Below, one piece after another: positions 57,578 through 64,000 of a stretch of 64,000 nucleotides of DNA. Source of the DNA: Ruegeria sp. ANG-R. GTDB lineage: Bacteria > Pseudomonadota > Alphaproteobacteria > Rhodobacterales > Rhodobacteraceae. Position 1 is the stretch's first letter; each line of letters begins with the position of its first letter. Made by a program: the position numbers and the translations under genes. The stretch spans positions 124,001 to 188,000 of the forward strand of contig NZ_JWLJ01000004.1 in the NCBI RefSeq assembly GCF_000813985.1, in the 5' to 3' direction. Under the pieces are notes generated by a model. That model ran no database searches, was not told the origin of the DNA, and worked only from the letters and a program-made list of their open reading frames with translations.

Positions 57578-58558
57578 TTACTGAGAGGAATTGAACGCGT
57601 CGACGATAGCTTTGCCCTCGTCGCCCGCGGCTTCAAGCCATTCATTGGTCATGATGACGCCGATCTCTTTCAACTCATTCGTCATCTGCTCAGACGCGGG
57701 ACCGACGGTCATGCCACCATCGCGCAGACCCTGAAGCGTAAAGCCGGTATACTCCTTGGCGCGCCAATTCCCGGCATATTCGGCCAGCTCCGCACAGCCC
57801 TTGATGACGTTCTTGTTGGCATCCGAGACACCGGCCCAGACATCCGAGTTCACCATCACATAGTTACGCGGCAGCCACGCATCGACTTCGTAGAAGTAGT
57901 TCAGGCTTTCCCAGACCTTGCGGTCATAACCGGTTGAGCCGGACGATACCATGGAATCCGCCACACCGGTTGCAAATGCCTGGCTGATTTCAGCCGCTTC
58001 GATGGTGACAGGCAGCATCCCCGTCAGCTCGGCCAGCCGCGAAGTGGCATTGTTGTAGGAGCGGAACTTGATCCCCTCCATATCCGCGACCGAGTTCACT
58101 TCGTCCTTGAAGTAAAGGCCCTGCGGCGGCCATGGCACCGCATAAAGCAGGGTCAGGTTCTGCTCGGCCAACAGCTTTTCGATCGAAGGTTTGGCCGCTT
58201 CCCAAAGCTTGTTGCTGTCATCGAATGACGTTGCCAGAAACGGGATCGAGTCAAACCCGAACAGCGCGTTTTCGTTCTGGTGACCCGATAGCAGACGCTC
58301 ACCAATCGGAGCTTGTCCGGTCTGGATCGCACGCTTGATGTCGGCGCCTTTGAACAAAGATCCCGAGGGGTGCGTTACAATTTCAATGTCACCGCCCGTA
58401 CCGGTGGTCACGCATTTGGCGAATTCCGCACCTGTTGCCGAGTGGAAATTCGATGCCGAATAGGCCATCGGCATATCCCATTTCTCGGCCATCGCCGGCG
58501 CTGCAGCGGCAGCTGTCAGAGCGGTTGCGGCCAGAAGGCTTGTCAGTTTCTTCATCAT
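57578..58558 (-). CDS. TRAP transporter substrate-binding protein (DctP-like)
   Basis: A 326-residue periplasmic protein with a signal peptide (MMKKLTSLLAATAL... cleaved after APAMA, about residue 24). GIKFRSYNNATSRLAELTG contains the conserved arginine that grips the ligand carboxylate, so the ligand is probably an organic or amino acid. The operon's enolase-type and DadA-like enzymes suggest a hydroxy- or amino-acid derivative. Confidence 0.92.
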   Translation of the reverse strand: MMKKLTSLLAATALTAAAAAPAMAEKWDMPMAYSASNFHSATGAEFAKCVTTGTGGDIEIVTHPSGSLFKGADIKRAIQTGQAPIGERLLSGHQNENALFGFDSIPFLATSFDDSNKLWEAAKPSIEKLLAEQNLTLLYAVPWPPQGLYFKDEVNSVADMEGIKFRSYNNATSRLAELTGMLPVTIEAAEISQAFATGVADSMVSSGSTGYDRKVWESLNYFYEVDAWLPRNYVMVNSDVWAGVSDANKNVIKGCAELAEYAGNWRAKEYTGFTLQGLRDGGMTVGPASEQMTNELKEIGVIMTNEWLEAAGDEGKAIVDAFNSSQ

Positions 58559-58606
58559 GTTTCTCCCTGTTGGATGTCGAGTTGCCGATGTTTGGTACCG
58601 GCCATT

Positions 58607-59857
58607 TTATGTTGCGAACCGTGAGGGTGCGTAGACGCTCATGTCCGTATTCGGGGTTCTGCCCGCAATCATCTGCGCCAGGAGCCGACCTGTTTTAGGC
58701 CCACCCGTCAGGCCGATATGATGGTGCCCAAAACCCATATACGCGCCGCTGATGCCCGGAGCCTCGCCAATGATCGGGATCGAGTCAGACGGTGCGGGGC
58801 GGTGCCCCATCCATTCCACTTCCTCCTTCCATGTCAAACCCGGGAAGGCCATCCGGGCGTTCTTGCGCATCAGTTCAAACGGAGCCCGCGACGGCGGTGC
58901 ATCAAGCCCGCCGAATTCCACAATTCCAGCCAGCCGGATACGCCCTTCCATCGGCGTGGCGACAAACTTGCCCGAGACCACCATGACCGGACTGCGCGGC
59001 ATGGCAGAAGGCTCCACCAATTCAAGATGATACCCGCGTTCGCTTTCAAGGGGAACCGAAACGCCCAAACGTTTGGCCAGAGGGCCTGACCACACGCCAG
59101 CGGTTACGATCACTGTGTCGCAGGCGATGGTTTCTCCACCTGCACGGACACCCGTTATCCTGCCGTTTTCCTGGACGACATCATCAACAGAGGCGCGCAG
59201 AACCGCACCTCCGTTTGCTTCCACGTGCTTCGCCAGATCTTTGACGTAACGACCCGGATCAGTGATATGCCCATGATCCGAGAGCTTCGCCGCGAAACCG
59301 ATGTCTTCACTATAAACCGGATCATAGGCATGAAAGGCCGGGCCCTCCAACTCGTCCCACGTAAAGCCATTCCGTCGCCGGACATCCCAGCCAAACGCGT
59401 CATCCTGGTAATGTGCGCGGTCTTTGTACAGAAACAGGTAGTCGGATGGCACGATCCATTTCTCGGCGCCTGTGCCCTCGGCCAGCGCCTTGTGGTCGTT
59501 CACGCTGTCACCAACTATGCCTGTCAGCGCCAAGGCGATGCGTTCTACATCGGCAGCGTTTGCGTGGCTTAGATAACGCGTAAGCCAAGGGAATAATTTT
59601 GGCAGATATCCCCATTTTAGAAACAGAGGTTGCGACGGGCTGAGCAACATTTTGGGCGCTTTTCTCAGCAGCCCCGGAACGGTTACCGGAACAATCGAAC
59701 AGGATGCCAGTACGCCACCGTTGCCATGTGAGGTGCCCTCACCAGGTCCCGCCTTATCGATCAGGATTACCTTATGACCGTCCCGTTGCAGCCAGACTGC
59801 GGCTGAAACGCCGACAATCCCCGCGCCAATGATAGCTATAGTCTTTTTCCCGCTCAC
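58607..59857 (-). CDS. FAD-dependent D-amino-acid dehydrogenase-like oxidase (DadA family)
   Basis: A 416-residue DAO-fold protein with GAGIVGVSA near residues 11-19 and [10 protein letters not shown], typical of DadA/proline-oxidase-like enzymes; [18 protein letters not shown] and [11 protein letters not shown] complete the FAD site. It overlaps the enolase-superfamily gene by ATGA, so both act in one pathway. It is a paralogue of the enzyme at 32-33 kb but the two differ in sequence. Substrate probably a D- or cyclic amino acid made by the enolase-type enzyme (inference). Confidence 0.9.
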   Translation of the reverse strand: MSGKKTIAIIGAGIVGVSAAVWLQRDGHKVILIDKAGPGEGTSHGNGGVLASCSIVPVTVPGLLRKAPKMLLSPSQPLFLKWGYLPKLFPWLTRYLSHANAADVERIALALTGIVGDSVNDHKALAEGTGAEKWIVPSDYLFLYKDRAHYQDDAFGWDVRRRNGFTWDELEGPAFHAYDPVYSEDIGFAAKLSDHGHITDPGRYVKDLAKHVEANGGAVLRASVDDVVQENGRITGVRAGGETIACDTVIVTAGVWSGPLAKRLGVSVPLESERGYHLELVEPSAMPRSPVMVVSGKFVATPMEGRIRLAGIVEFGGLDAPPSRAPFELMRKNARMAFPGLTWKEEVEWMGHRPAPSDSIPIIGEAPGISGAYMGFGHHHIGLTGGPKTGRLLAQMIAGRTPNTDMSVYAPSRFAT

Positions 59858-60987
59858 GCTGCCACCGCCTTGGCCACTGCATAGTGCTCCAGCTTGGTCA
59901 TATCGGGTTTGCTACCCAGACCTGGCCCGTCGGGAACCACAACCTGGCCGCCACTTATCTGGAAGGGTTCTTCCAGAATGTCTTCTTTAAGGAAGTAAGT
60001 TGCTTGATAGAACTCACAGCCCAAAGTGATTTCCGGCGTCGCCGCGATCATGTGCGTTCCCGCCAGATGCGCCAATCCCGCTTCGAACATATCCCCGCCA
60101 TACGCCGTAAGACCATGTGCGGCAGCGATACGGGCAACGGTTTGCCCACGGGTCAGGCCGCCCGATTTCATGATTTTCACGGAAACCCCATCACAAATAC
60201 CTTCGCGCGCCGCCCGTTCCATGTCCTCCGGACCAAAGACGCTTTCGTCCGCCAGCAATGGCACCTCTGTCATCTGTCTCAACTTGCCCATCATGCCATA
60301 GTGATGGGCGCGCACGGGTTGTTCGATGAAATCAGGGGCAAACTGCGCGACGTCCCGAACCTGTGCCGGTGCATCCTCGATACCGAGCCCCTGATTGTAA
60401 TCCACACGGACCGAGATGTCTGGGTGGTTCTGCGCAAGATACTCCAACCGCATGATATCGAAAGCGTGGTCCCTGAACCCGGTCTTGAGCTTTATGATCC
60501 GAACGCCATCCTCCCGCAAACGCGCCAGCAACTCGATGTCCTGAGAAAAATCCGGGTTGGCAATCGAGCAACTGAGCGGAATGGCATCGCGGCACCGCCC
60601 ACCCAGAAGGGACCAGACCGGAATTCTGCTGATCCGTCCAGCAAGATCCAGCAGGGCGGTTTCCAGTGCGGCCTTGGCCTCGGTGCAATGGGCCACGGCA
60701 TATGCCGCCCGCGCCATAATCGCCGAACGGTCGCCGACTCTGGCCCCGACGACGAGGGGCCGCAAATAGCGATTAAGCGCGGCATAAGTGGCCTCTGGCG
60801 TGCCGGTGAACACCGACCAAGGGGATGCTTCCCCAAAACCCTCACTGCCGTCCTCGGACCGCAGCCGCAGAATAACCACCTCGCATACGCCCTCGACGGA
60901 CCCGATACCGTGATCTCGGCGGGACGTCACCGGCAACTCAAGGTGCCAAAGATCGTACCCTATGATTTTCTGCGTCAGATCGCCCAT
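59854..60987 (-). CDS. Enolase superfamily (MLE-type) racemase/dehydratase
   Basis: A 377-residue enzyme of the muconate-lactonizing subgroup. The K166-L-K168 acid/base pair, metal ligands D196 (VDYN), E222 (IEQP) and D247 (ADES), and the opposite-face lysine K271 ([10 protein letters not shown]) are all present, so it is catalytically complete. Lys on both faces fits racemases and epimerases such as proline-betaine epimerases and also cis-3-hydroxyproline dehydratases. First gene of the operon with DadA-like and TRAP genes; a LysR gene is divergent. Confidence 0.88.
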   Translation of the reverse strand: MGDLTQKIIGYDLWHLELPVTSRRDHGIGSVEGVCEVVILRLRSEDGSEGFGEASPWSVFTGTPEATYAALNRYLRPLVVGARVGDRSAIMARAAYAVAHCTEAKAALETALLDLAGRISRIPVWSLLGGRCRDAIPLSCSIANPDFSQDIELLARLREDGVRIIKLKTGFRDHAFDIMRLEYLAQNHPDISVRVDYNQGLGIEDAPAQVRDVAQFAPDFIEQPVRAHHYGMMGKLRQMTEVPLLADESVFGPEDMERAAREGICDGVSVKIMKSGGLTRGQTVARIAAAHGLTAYGGDMFEAGLAHLAGTHMIAATPEITLGCEFYQATYFLKEDILEEPFQISGGQVVVPDGPGLGSKPDMTKLEHYAVAKAVAA

Positions 60988-61043
60988 TACACCCCCAACC
61001 AGTGGCGGCAGCGTGCCTTGACCGCACCATCATTTCAAATACT

Positions 61044-61058
61044 ATCTTTTCAAGAGAT
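61044..61058. promoter_or_regulatory. Candidate LysR-binding dyad (T-N11-A)
   Basis: ATCTTTTCAAGAGAT is an imperfect 15-bp palindrome with the T-N11-A core of LysR sites, in the 97-base gap between the divergent enolase-type and LysR genes. No other comparable dyad was seen there. Confidence 0.4.
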
Positions 61059-61084
61059 CATCAGGAAAAATGATGTAGTAAGAG

Positions 61085-62005
61085 ATGTCCCTGCGTTTTC
61101 GCCAGCTACAGGCCTTTCACGCCATCATGGAGACCGGCACCGTGACGGGCGCAGCTTCGGTGCTGGGAATTTCACAACCCGGTATCAGCAACCTGCTGGC
61201 TCAGCTTGAACGCGAAGCGCGGTTGCCGTTGTTTGAGCGAAACAGAGGTCGCCTGTTGCCAACCCCCGAGGCCGAGCTTCTTTATCGCGAGGTCGATACG
61301 GTCGTTCGCGGGCTGGATCACGTGGCGCAGGCCGTGTCGGACCTGCAGAACAAGCACCCCGGCCAGTTGCAGGTCGCCGCCCCGCATCTGCTATCCTTCG
61401 GCTTCATGCCGCGCGAGATTGCGCGGTTTGCAAGGAGCCGCCCAAACCTCTCCGTCAGCTTCCAATCGCAATACTCGTCCAAGATCCAGGAATGGGTGAT
61501 CTCGGGCCTGTTTGAAATCGGCATTGTCGAGATGCCCATTCTGCATGACACGCTGAACTATCAGGTCTTTCAGTTCGAAACGCTGGCGACCTTTCCCGAA
61601 AACAGTCCCTTGGCCGCCCATGACATTCTGACGCCTGAGATACTGGAACACGAACCGTTCATCGTGATGGGACCGGAACATCAAACTCATCGGCGGACCC
61701 GGGATATCTTCCAATCTGCGGGACGCTCCTGGCGCACCCAAATTCATACCCATCTGTCAGAAAACCTGCTGAGTTTCGTCAAGCAGGGCATGGGGGTCGC
61801 TATGATCGACCCTTTCACCGTCACCTTTGATGGCGAGAGCGGGTACCTGACCCGCCCCTTTCGACCAGCCGTCATGCTGGATTTGGCCATCATCACCGCC
61901 AAAGGACGCCCGCTTTCGACGATCGCGCAGGATTTTCTGGCTCAGCTGACCCCTTCGATCGCCTCTTACGCGACCCATTCCGAGACAGGCGCCGCCGCCT
62001 CGTGA
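61085..62005 (+). CDS. LysR family transcriptional regulator
   Basis: A 306-residue regulator beginning MSLRFRQLQAFHAIMETGTVTGAASVLGISQPGISNLLAQLE, a clear LysR helix-turn-helix; the effector domain contains SENLLSFVKQGMGVAMIDPF. It is divergent from the enolase/DadA/TRAP operon and probably its activator. Its 3' end overlaps the end of the convergent ThDP-enzyme gene by 40 bases. Confidence 0.93.
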   Translation: MSLRFRQLQAFHAIMETGTVTGAASVLGISQPGISNLLAQLEREARLPLFERNRGRLLPTPEAELLYREVDTVVRGLDHVAQAVSDLQNKHPGQLQVAAPHLLSFGFMPREIARFARSRPNLSVSFQSQYSSKIQEWVISGLFEIGIVEMPILHDTLNYQVFQFETLATFPENSPLAAHDILTPEILEHEPFIVMGPEHQTHRRTRDIFQSAGRSWRTQIHTHLSENLLSFVKQGMGVAMIDPFTVTFDGESGYLTRPFRPAVMLDLAIITAKGRPLSTIAQDFLAQLTPSIASYATHSETGAAAS

Positions 62006-63660
62006 AGCGGTTGTGAATGGATGTCGACCAGCGTTGGCCCATCATGCTCAACAGCCTGTTTCAGAACCTTCGACAGGTCTTCCGGGTCCTTCACCGTCCA
62101 TGATTTCACGCCGAAGGCTCCGGCAACGGCGGCGTGGTCGGTGCGGTTGAAATCGACATTGTAGTATCTCTGACCAAACCCAGCATTCTGCCCCGCTTTG
62201 ATCCAGCCAAAGACCGAGTTAGAGAAGACAATGGACGTGATAGGCATGTTGTGCCGCACCATGGTCTCGAACTCACCACAGGTAAAACCAAAAGAACCGT
62301 CGCCCATCACTGACAGAGTCTTCACCGACGGTCGCCCGACATGCGCGCCCATTGCAGCGCCCAGAGAATACCCCAACGCGCCGTGTGCCCGGTTGGTGAT
62401 AAAATGCCGCCCCGCTTTTCGCCAACGGTAGTGCGCGCTGAAGTACGGGCATGGCGTTCCCGGATCGGCTACGACAATCGCGTCATCATCAAGGATATCC
62501 ATCAGCGAAGCCATAACCGCCTCGGGCCGGATCGGTGTGTCGCGGCTGGCGGCAAGTGGGTTGAAGGCAGCCATCTTGGACGTCCATGCGGCGCTGGCCT
62601 TGGCGGCACCGCCGAACCTTGGCAGGTCTTGCCGCACTTCCAGCGCCTCTGCCAAGGCTTCGAGCGCCAGACGGGCGTCGGCACAAATCGCCACTTCGGT
62701 CGGATAGTTGGCTCCAATCACCATCGGATCGCTGTCGATATGAATGATGACGGCATTGCGCGCGGGACTCCTCCAACGCTCGGTCGTGACCGAGCCTGCG
62801 CGACATCCGATGAACAGAACGACATCGGCCTCATCTACGACCGCGCGCGTTGCAGGCACCCCACCGTTCGATCCAACGACACCCAACGCCAGTGGGTCCG
62901 TTTCGGCGAGTGAACCCTGCCCCGACACTGTCGTGGCAACGGGCATATCCAGCAGGCCAGCCACCCGGCGCAGCGCGTCGCTGGCCCCGGACAGAACCGG
63001 CCCCCCTCCGCAGACAGCCACAACGGATTTAGCCTTGGCGAGAATCTCTGCGGCCGCCTCAATCGCATCCAGATCGGGTCCTGCGCGTTCCGCCGGATAG
63101 CTGCGATGTCGCGCGTCGGCCCAAATCTCGGCCTCGTCCACCTGCGCTTTTTGAGTGTCGAAGGGCAGAGCCAGATGTGTCGCCCCGGGTGTTCCGGTCG
63201 TCATCGCCCGGAACGCGGCACGCACCATTGCTGGCAACCGGGTCGCATCGTCCAAAGACGCGTTCCATTTGGTCAGCGGGCTGAACAGCGCAGGCTGATC
63301 CAACTCGGTCAGCGGGTACTTCCCCCGGCTGGTCGTCGCCACGTCGGAGGTGATCGCCAGTATTGGAACAGAGCTTTCATTGGCCTCGACCACGCCCGGT
63401 AAAATATAGGTTGCTCCACCCCCGGACGGACCTTCACATACACCGGGCTTACCTGTCACCCGGGCGTAGCCATCCGCCATATAGGCCGCATGACGCTCAT
63501 CGCGGGTCAGAATGTGCTGAATACCGTGATCCATCCGGGCCAGCGCATCATAGAATGGCAGAGTTGTATCGCCACACAGGCCGAACATGTGCTGCACGCC
63601 ATGCGCCTCGAGCATCCGCACCATCGCCTCGGCTCCGGTCAAGTAGTTCGTCCCCGTCAT
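61966..63660 (-). CDS. Thiamine-diphosphate-dependent enzyme (acetolactate synthase-like)
   Basis: A 564-residue enzyme starting at ATG 63660, preceded by AAAGGAA. The cofactor-activating glutamate is E55 (RDERHAAYMADGYAR), and the ThDP-Mg motif runs from GDGSFGF (453) to the asparagine 28 residues on (IVFSN). The three-domain layout matches acetolactate synthase, benzoylformate decarboxylase and relatives; it lacks sequence typical of sulfoacetaldehyde acetyltransferase. It would decarboxylate or carboligate a 2-oxo acid. It is divergent from a GntR gene. Confidence 0.9.
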   Translation of the reverse strand: MTGTNYLTGAEAMVRMLEAHGVQHMFGLCGDTTLPFYDALARMDHGIQHILTRDERHAAYMADGYARVTGKPGVCEGPSGGGATYILPGVVEANESSVPILAITSDVATTSRGKYPLTELDQPALFSPLTKWNASLDDATRLPAMVRAAFRAMTTGTPGATHLALPFDTQKAQVDEAEIWADARHRSYPAERAGPDLDAIEAAAEILAKAKSVVAVCGGGPVLSGASDALRRVAGLLDMPVATTVSGQGSLAETDPLALGVVGSNGGVPATRAVVDEADVVLFIGCRAGSVTTERWRSPARNAVIIHIDSDPMVIGANYPTEVAICADARLALEALAEALEVRQDLPRFGGAAKASAAWTSKMAAFNPLAASRDTPIRPEAVMASLMDILDDDAIVVADPGTPCPYFSAHYRWRKAGRHFITNRAHGALGYSLGAAMGAHVGRPSVKTLSVMGDGSFGFTCGEFETMVRHNMPITSIVFSNSVFGWIKAGQNAGFGQRYYNVDFNRTDHAAVAGAFGVKSWTVKDPEDLSKVLKQAVEHDGPTLVDIHSQPLHEAAAPVSEWVA

Positions 63661-63696
63661 GGTCTGCGATTCCTTTGCTTCAAATTGCACACAGAT

Positions 63697-63716
63697 CTGT
63701 ATACAGTTTTGTATAT
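63697..63716. promoter_or_regulatory. Candidate GntR operator
   Basis: The perfect palindrome CTGTATACAG (63697-63706) and a second half-like TTGTATAT (63709-63716) lie between the divergent ThDP-enzyme and GntR genes. TGTATACA-like dyads are typical of FadR/GntR-family operators. They would overlap the likely promoters of both genes. Confidence 0.55.
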
Positions 63717-63772
63717 TGATTTCAAGGATTGCCTGTGGCACCTATGGGCCACAGAGTAAAAAGACGGAACTC

Positions 63773-64000
63773 ATGGCGGGTCCACGCGTTGATGATATCT
63801 ACGATCAGGTGAAGGCGATGGCCGTCTCTTTTCGCCTGCGCCCAGGCGACCGTCTGAACGAGGTGGCCCTGTCAAAAGAGCTGGGGGTCAGCCGCACTCC
63901 GTTGCGTGAGGCGCTGAACCGGCTGGTTGCGGAACGGTTGTTCGACTTTCGGCCGGGTCAGGGTTTCTTTTGCCGTCCACTGGATGCCCAAAGCGTGTTC
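63773..64000 (+). CDS. GntR family transcriptional regulator, 3' end beyond window
   Basis: The first 76 residues of a regulator. LRPGDRLNEVALSKELGVSRTPLREALNRLVAERLFDFRPGQGF is a complete FadR-type winged helix-turn-helix; the effector (FCD or UTRA) domain is cut off by the window edge, although the short DNA-binding start favours the FCD class. It is divergent from the ThDP-enzyme gene and faces a TGTATACA palindrome, so it probably represses that gene and itself. Confidence 0.9.
   Translation, partial: MAGPRVDDIYDQVKAMAVSFRLRPGDRLNEVALSKELGVSRTPLREALNRLVAERLFDFRPGQGFFCRPLDAQSVF

Noticed and set aside
59884..61209. A 441-codon open frame antisense to the enolase-superfamily gene
   Set aside because: The opposite strand encodes a complete enzyme with all catalytic residues; the frame also runs into the LysR gene and has no domain-like sequence.
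61966..63660. Sulfoacetaldehyde acetyltransferase (xsc)
   Set aside because: The ThDP motifs fit the wider family, but the sequence around the N-terminus and active site does not resemble Xsc, and no phosphotransacetylase or taurine genes are adjacent.

Overview
The window reads as a chromosomal segment of a marine alphaproteobacterium of the Roseobacter group (Rhodobacteraceae). The reasons are gene content and style: moderately high GC, tightly packed operons, many ABC, TRAP and betaine carriers, a non-pyrrolysine MttB-type methyltransferase next to a dimethylglycine-dehydrogenase-like protein, a cobalamin riboswitch before a B12-type ABC operon, and a rhizobial-style glycerol ABC transporter. 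This assignment is inference; no rRNA, tRNA, CRISPR array or insertion sequence was found.

Layout. 1-2.0 kb: the 3' part of an aminoglycoside-phosphotransferase-like kinase and a Tm-1-like ATP-binding protein. 2.4-15.3 kb: a surface-polysaccharide region with a 2OG-Fe(II) oxygenase, dTDP-rhamnose genes (rfbC, then rfbB-rfbD-rfbA), two unrelated acetyltransferases, a WecG/TagA glycosyltransferase operon with a Gfo/Idh oxidoreductase and an unrecognised protein, and an MBOAT/SGNH pair typical of polymer O-acetylation facing a SGNH-like lipoprotein. 15.7-24.9 kb: energy metabolism, with cyoABCD plus SURF1, an MFS carrier and acnB. 25.7-32.1 kb: a Rieske oxygenase, a GcvA-like LysR regulator, a NicX/M29-like protein, and a run of AhpD-like protein, XRE-cupin regulator and MATE exporter.

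32.0-43.2 kb: a probable N-methyl or cyclic amino-acid (betaine) catabolic module (DadA-like, Ldh-like, MttB-like, DMGDH/GcvT-like) beside a LysR regulator. It is followed by a cobalamin-riboswitch operon holding DUF1636 and a BtuD-BtuF-BtuC type importer. MttB relatives use corrinoid cofactors, so the two blocks may be linked. The riboswitch leader also carries two short reading frames with excellent ribosome-binding sites.

43.6-52.9 kb: a six-gene glycerol-type ABC operon (binding protein, two ATPases, two permeases, DUF2160 protein) in which the two ATPases have complementary motif losses, then a BlaI/M56 pair and ugd. 53.0-64.0 kb: a BCCT betaine carrier, then a minus-strand operon reading enolase-superfamily enzyme, DadA-like oxidase, TRAP binding protein, TRAP small and large permeases, and a BASS-like carrier. 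A divergent LysR gene, a ThDP-dependent enzyme and a GntR regulator cut by the window edge follow. The last block looks like a self-contained uptake and catabolic system for an organic acid or amino-acid derivative whose substrate cannot be read from sequence alone.
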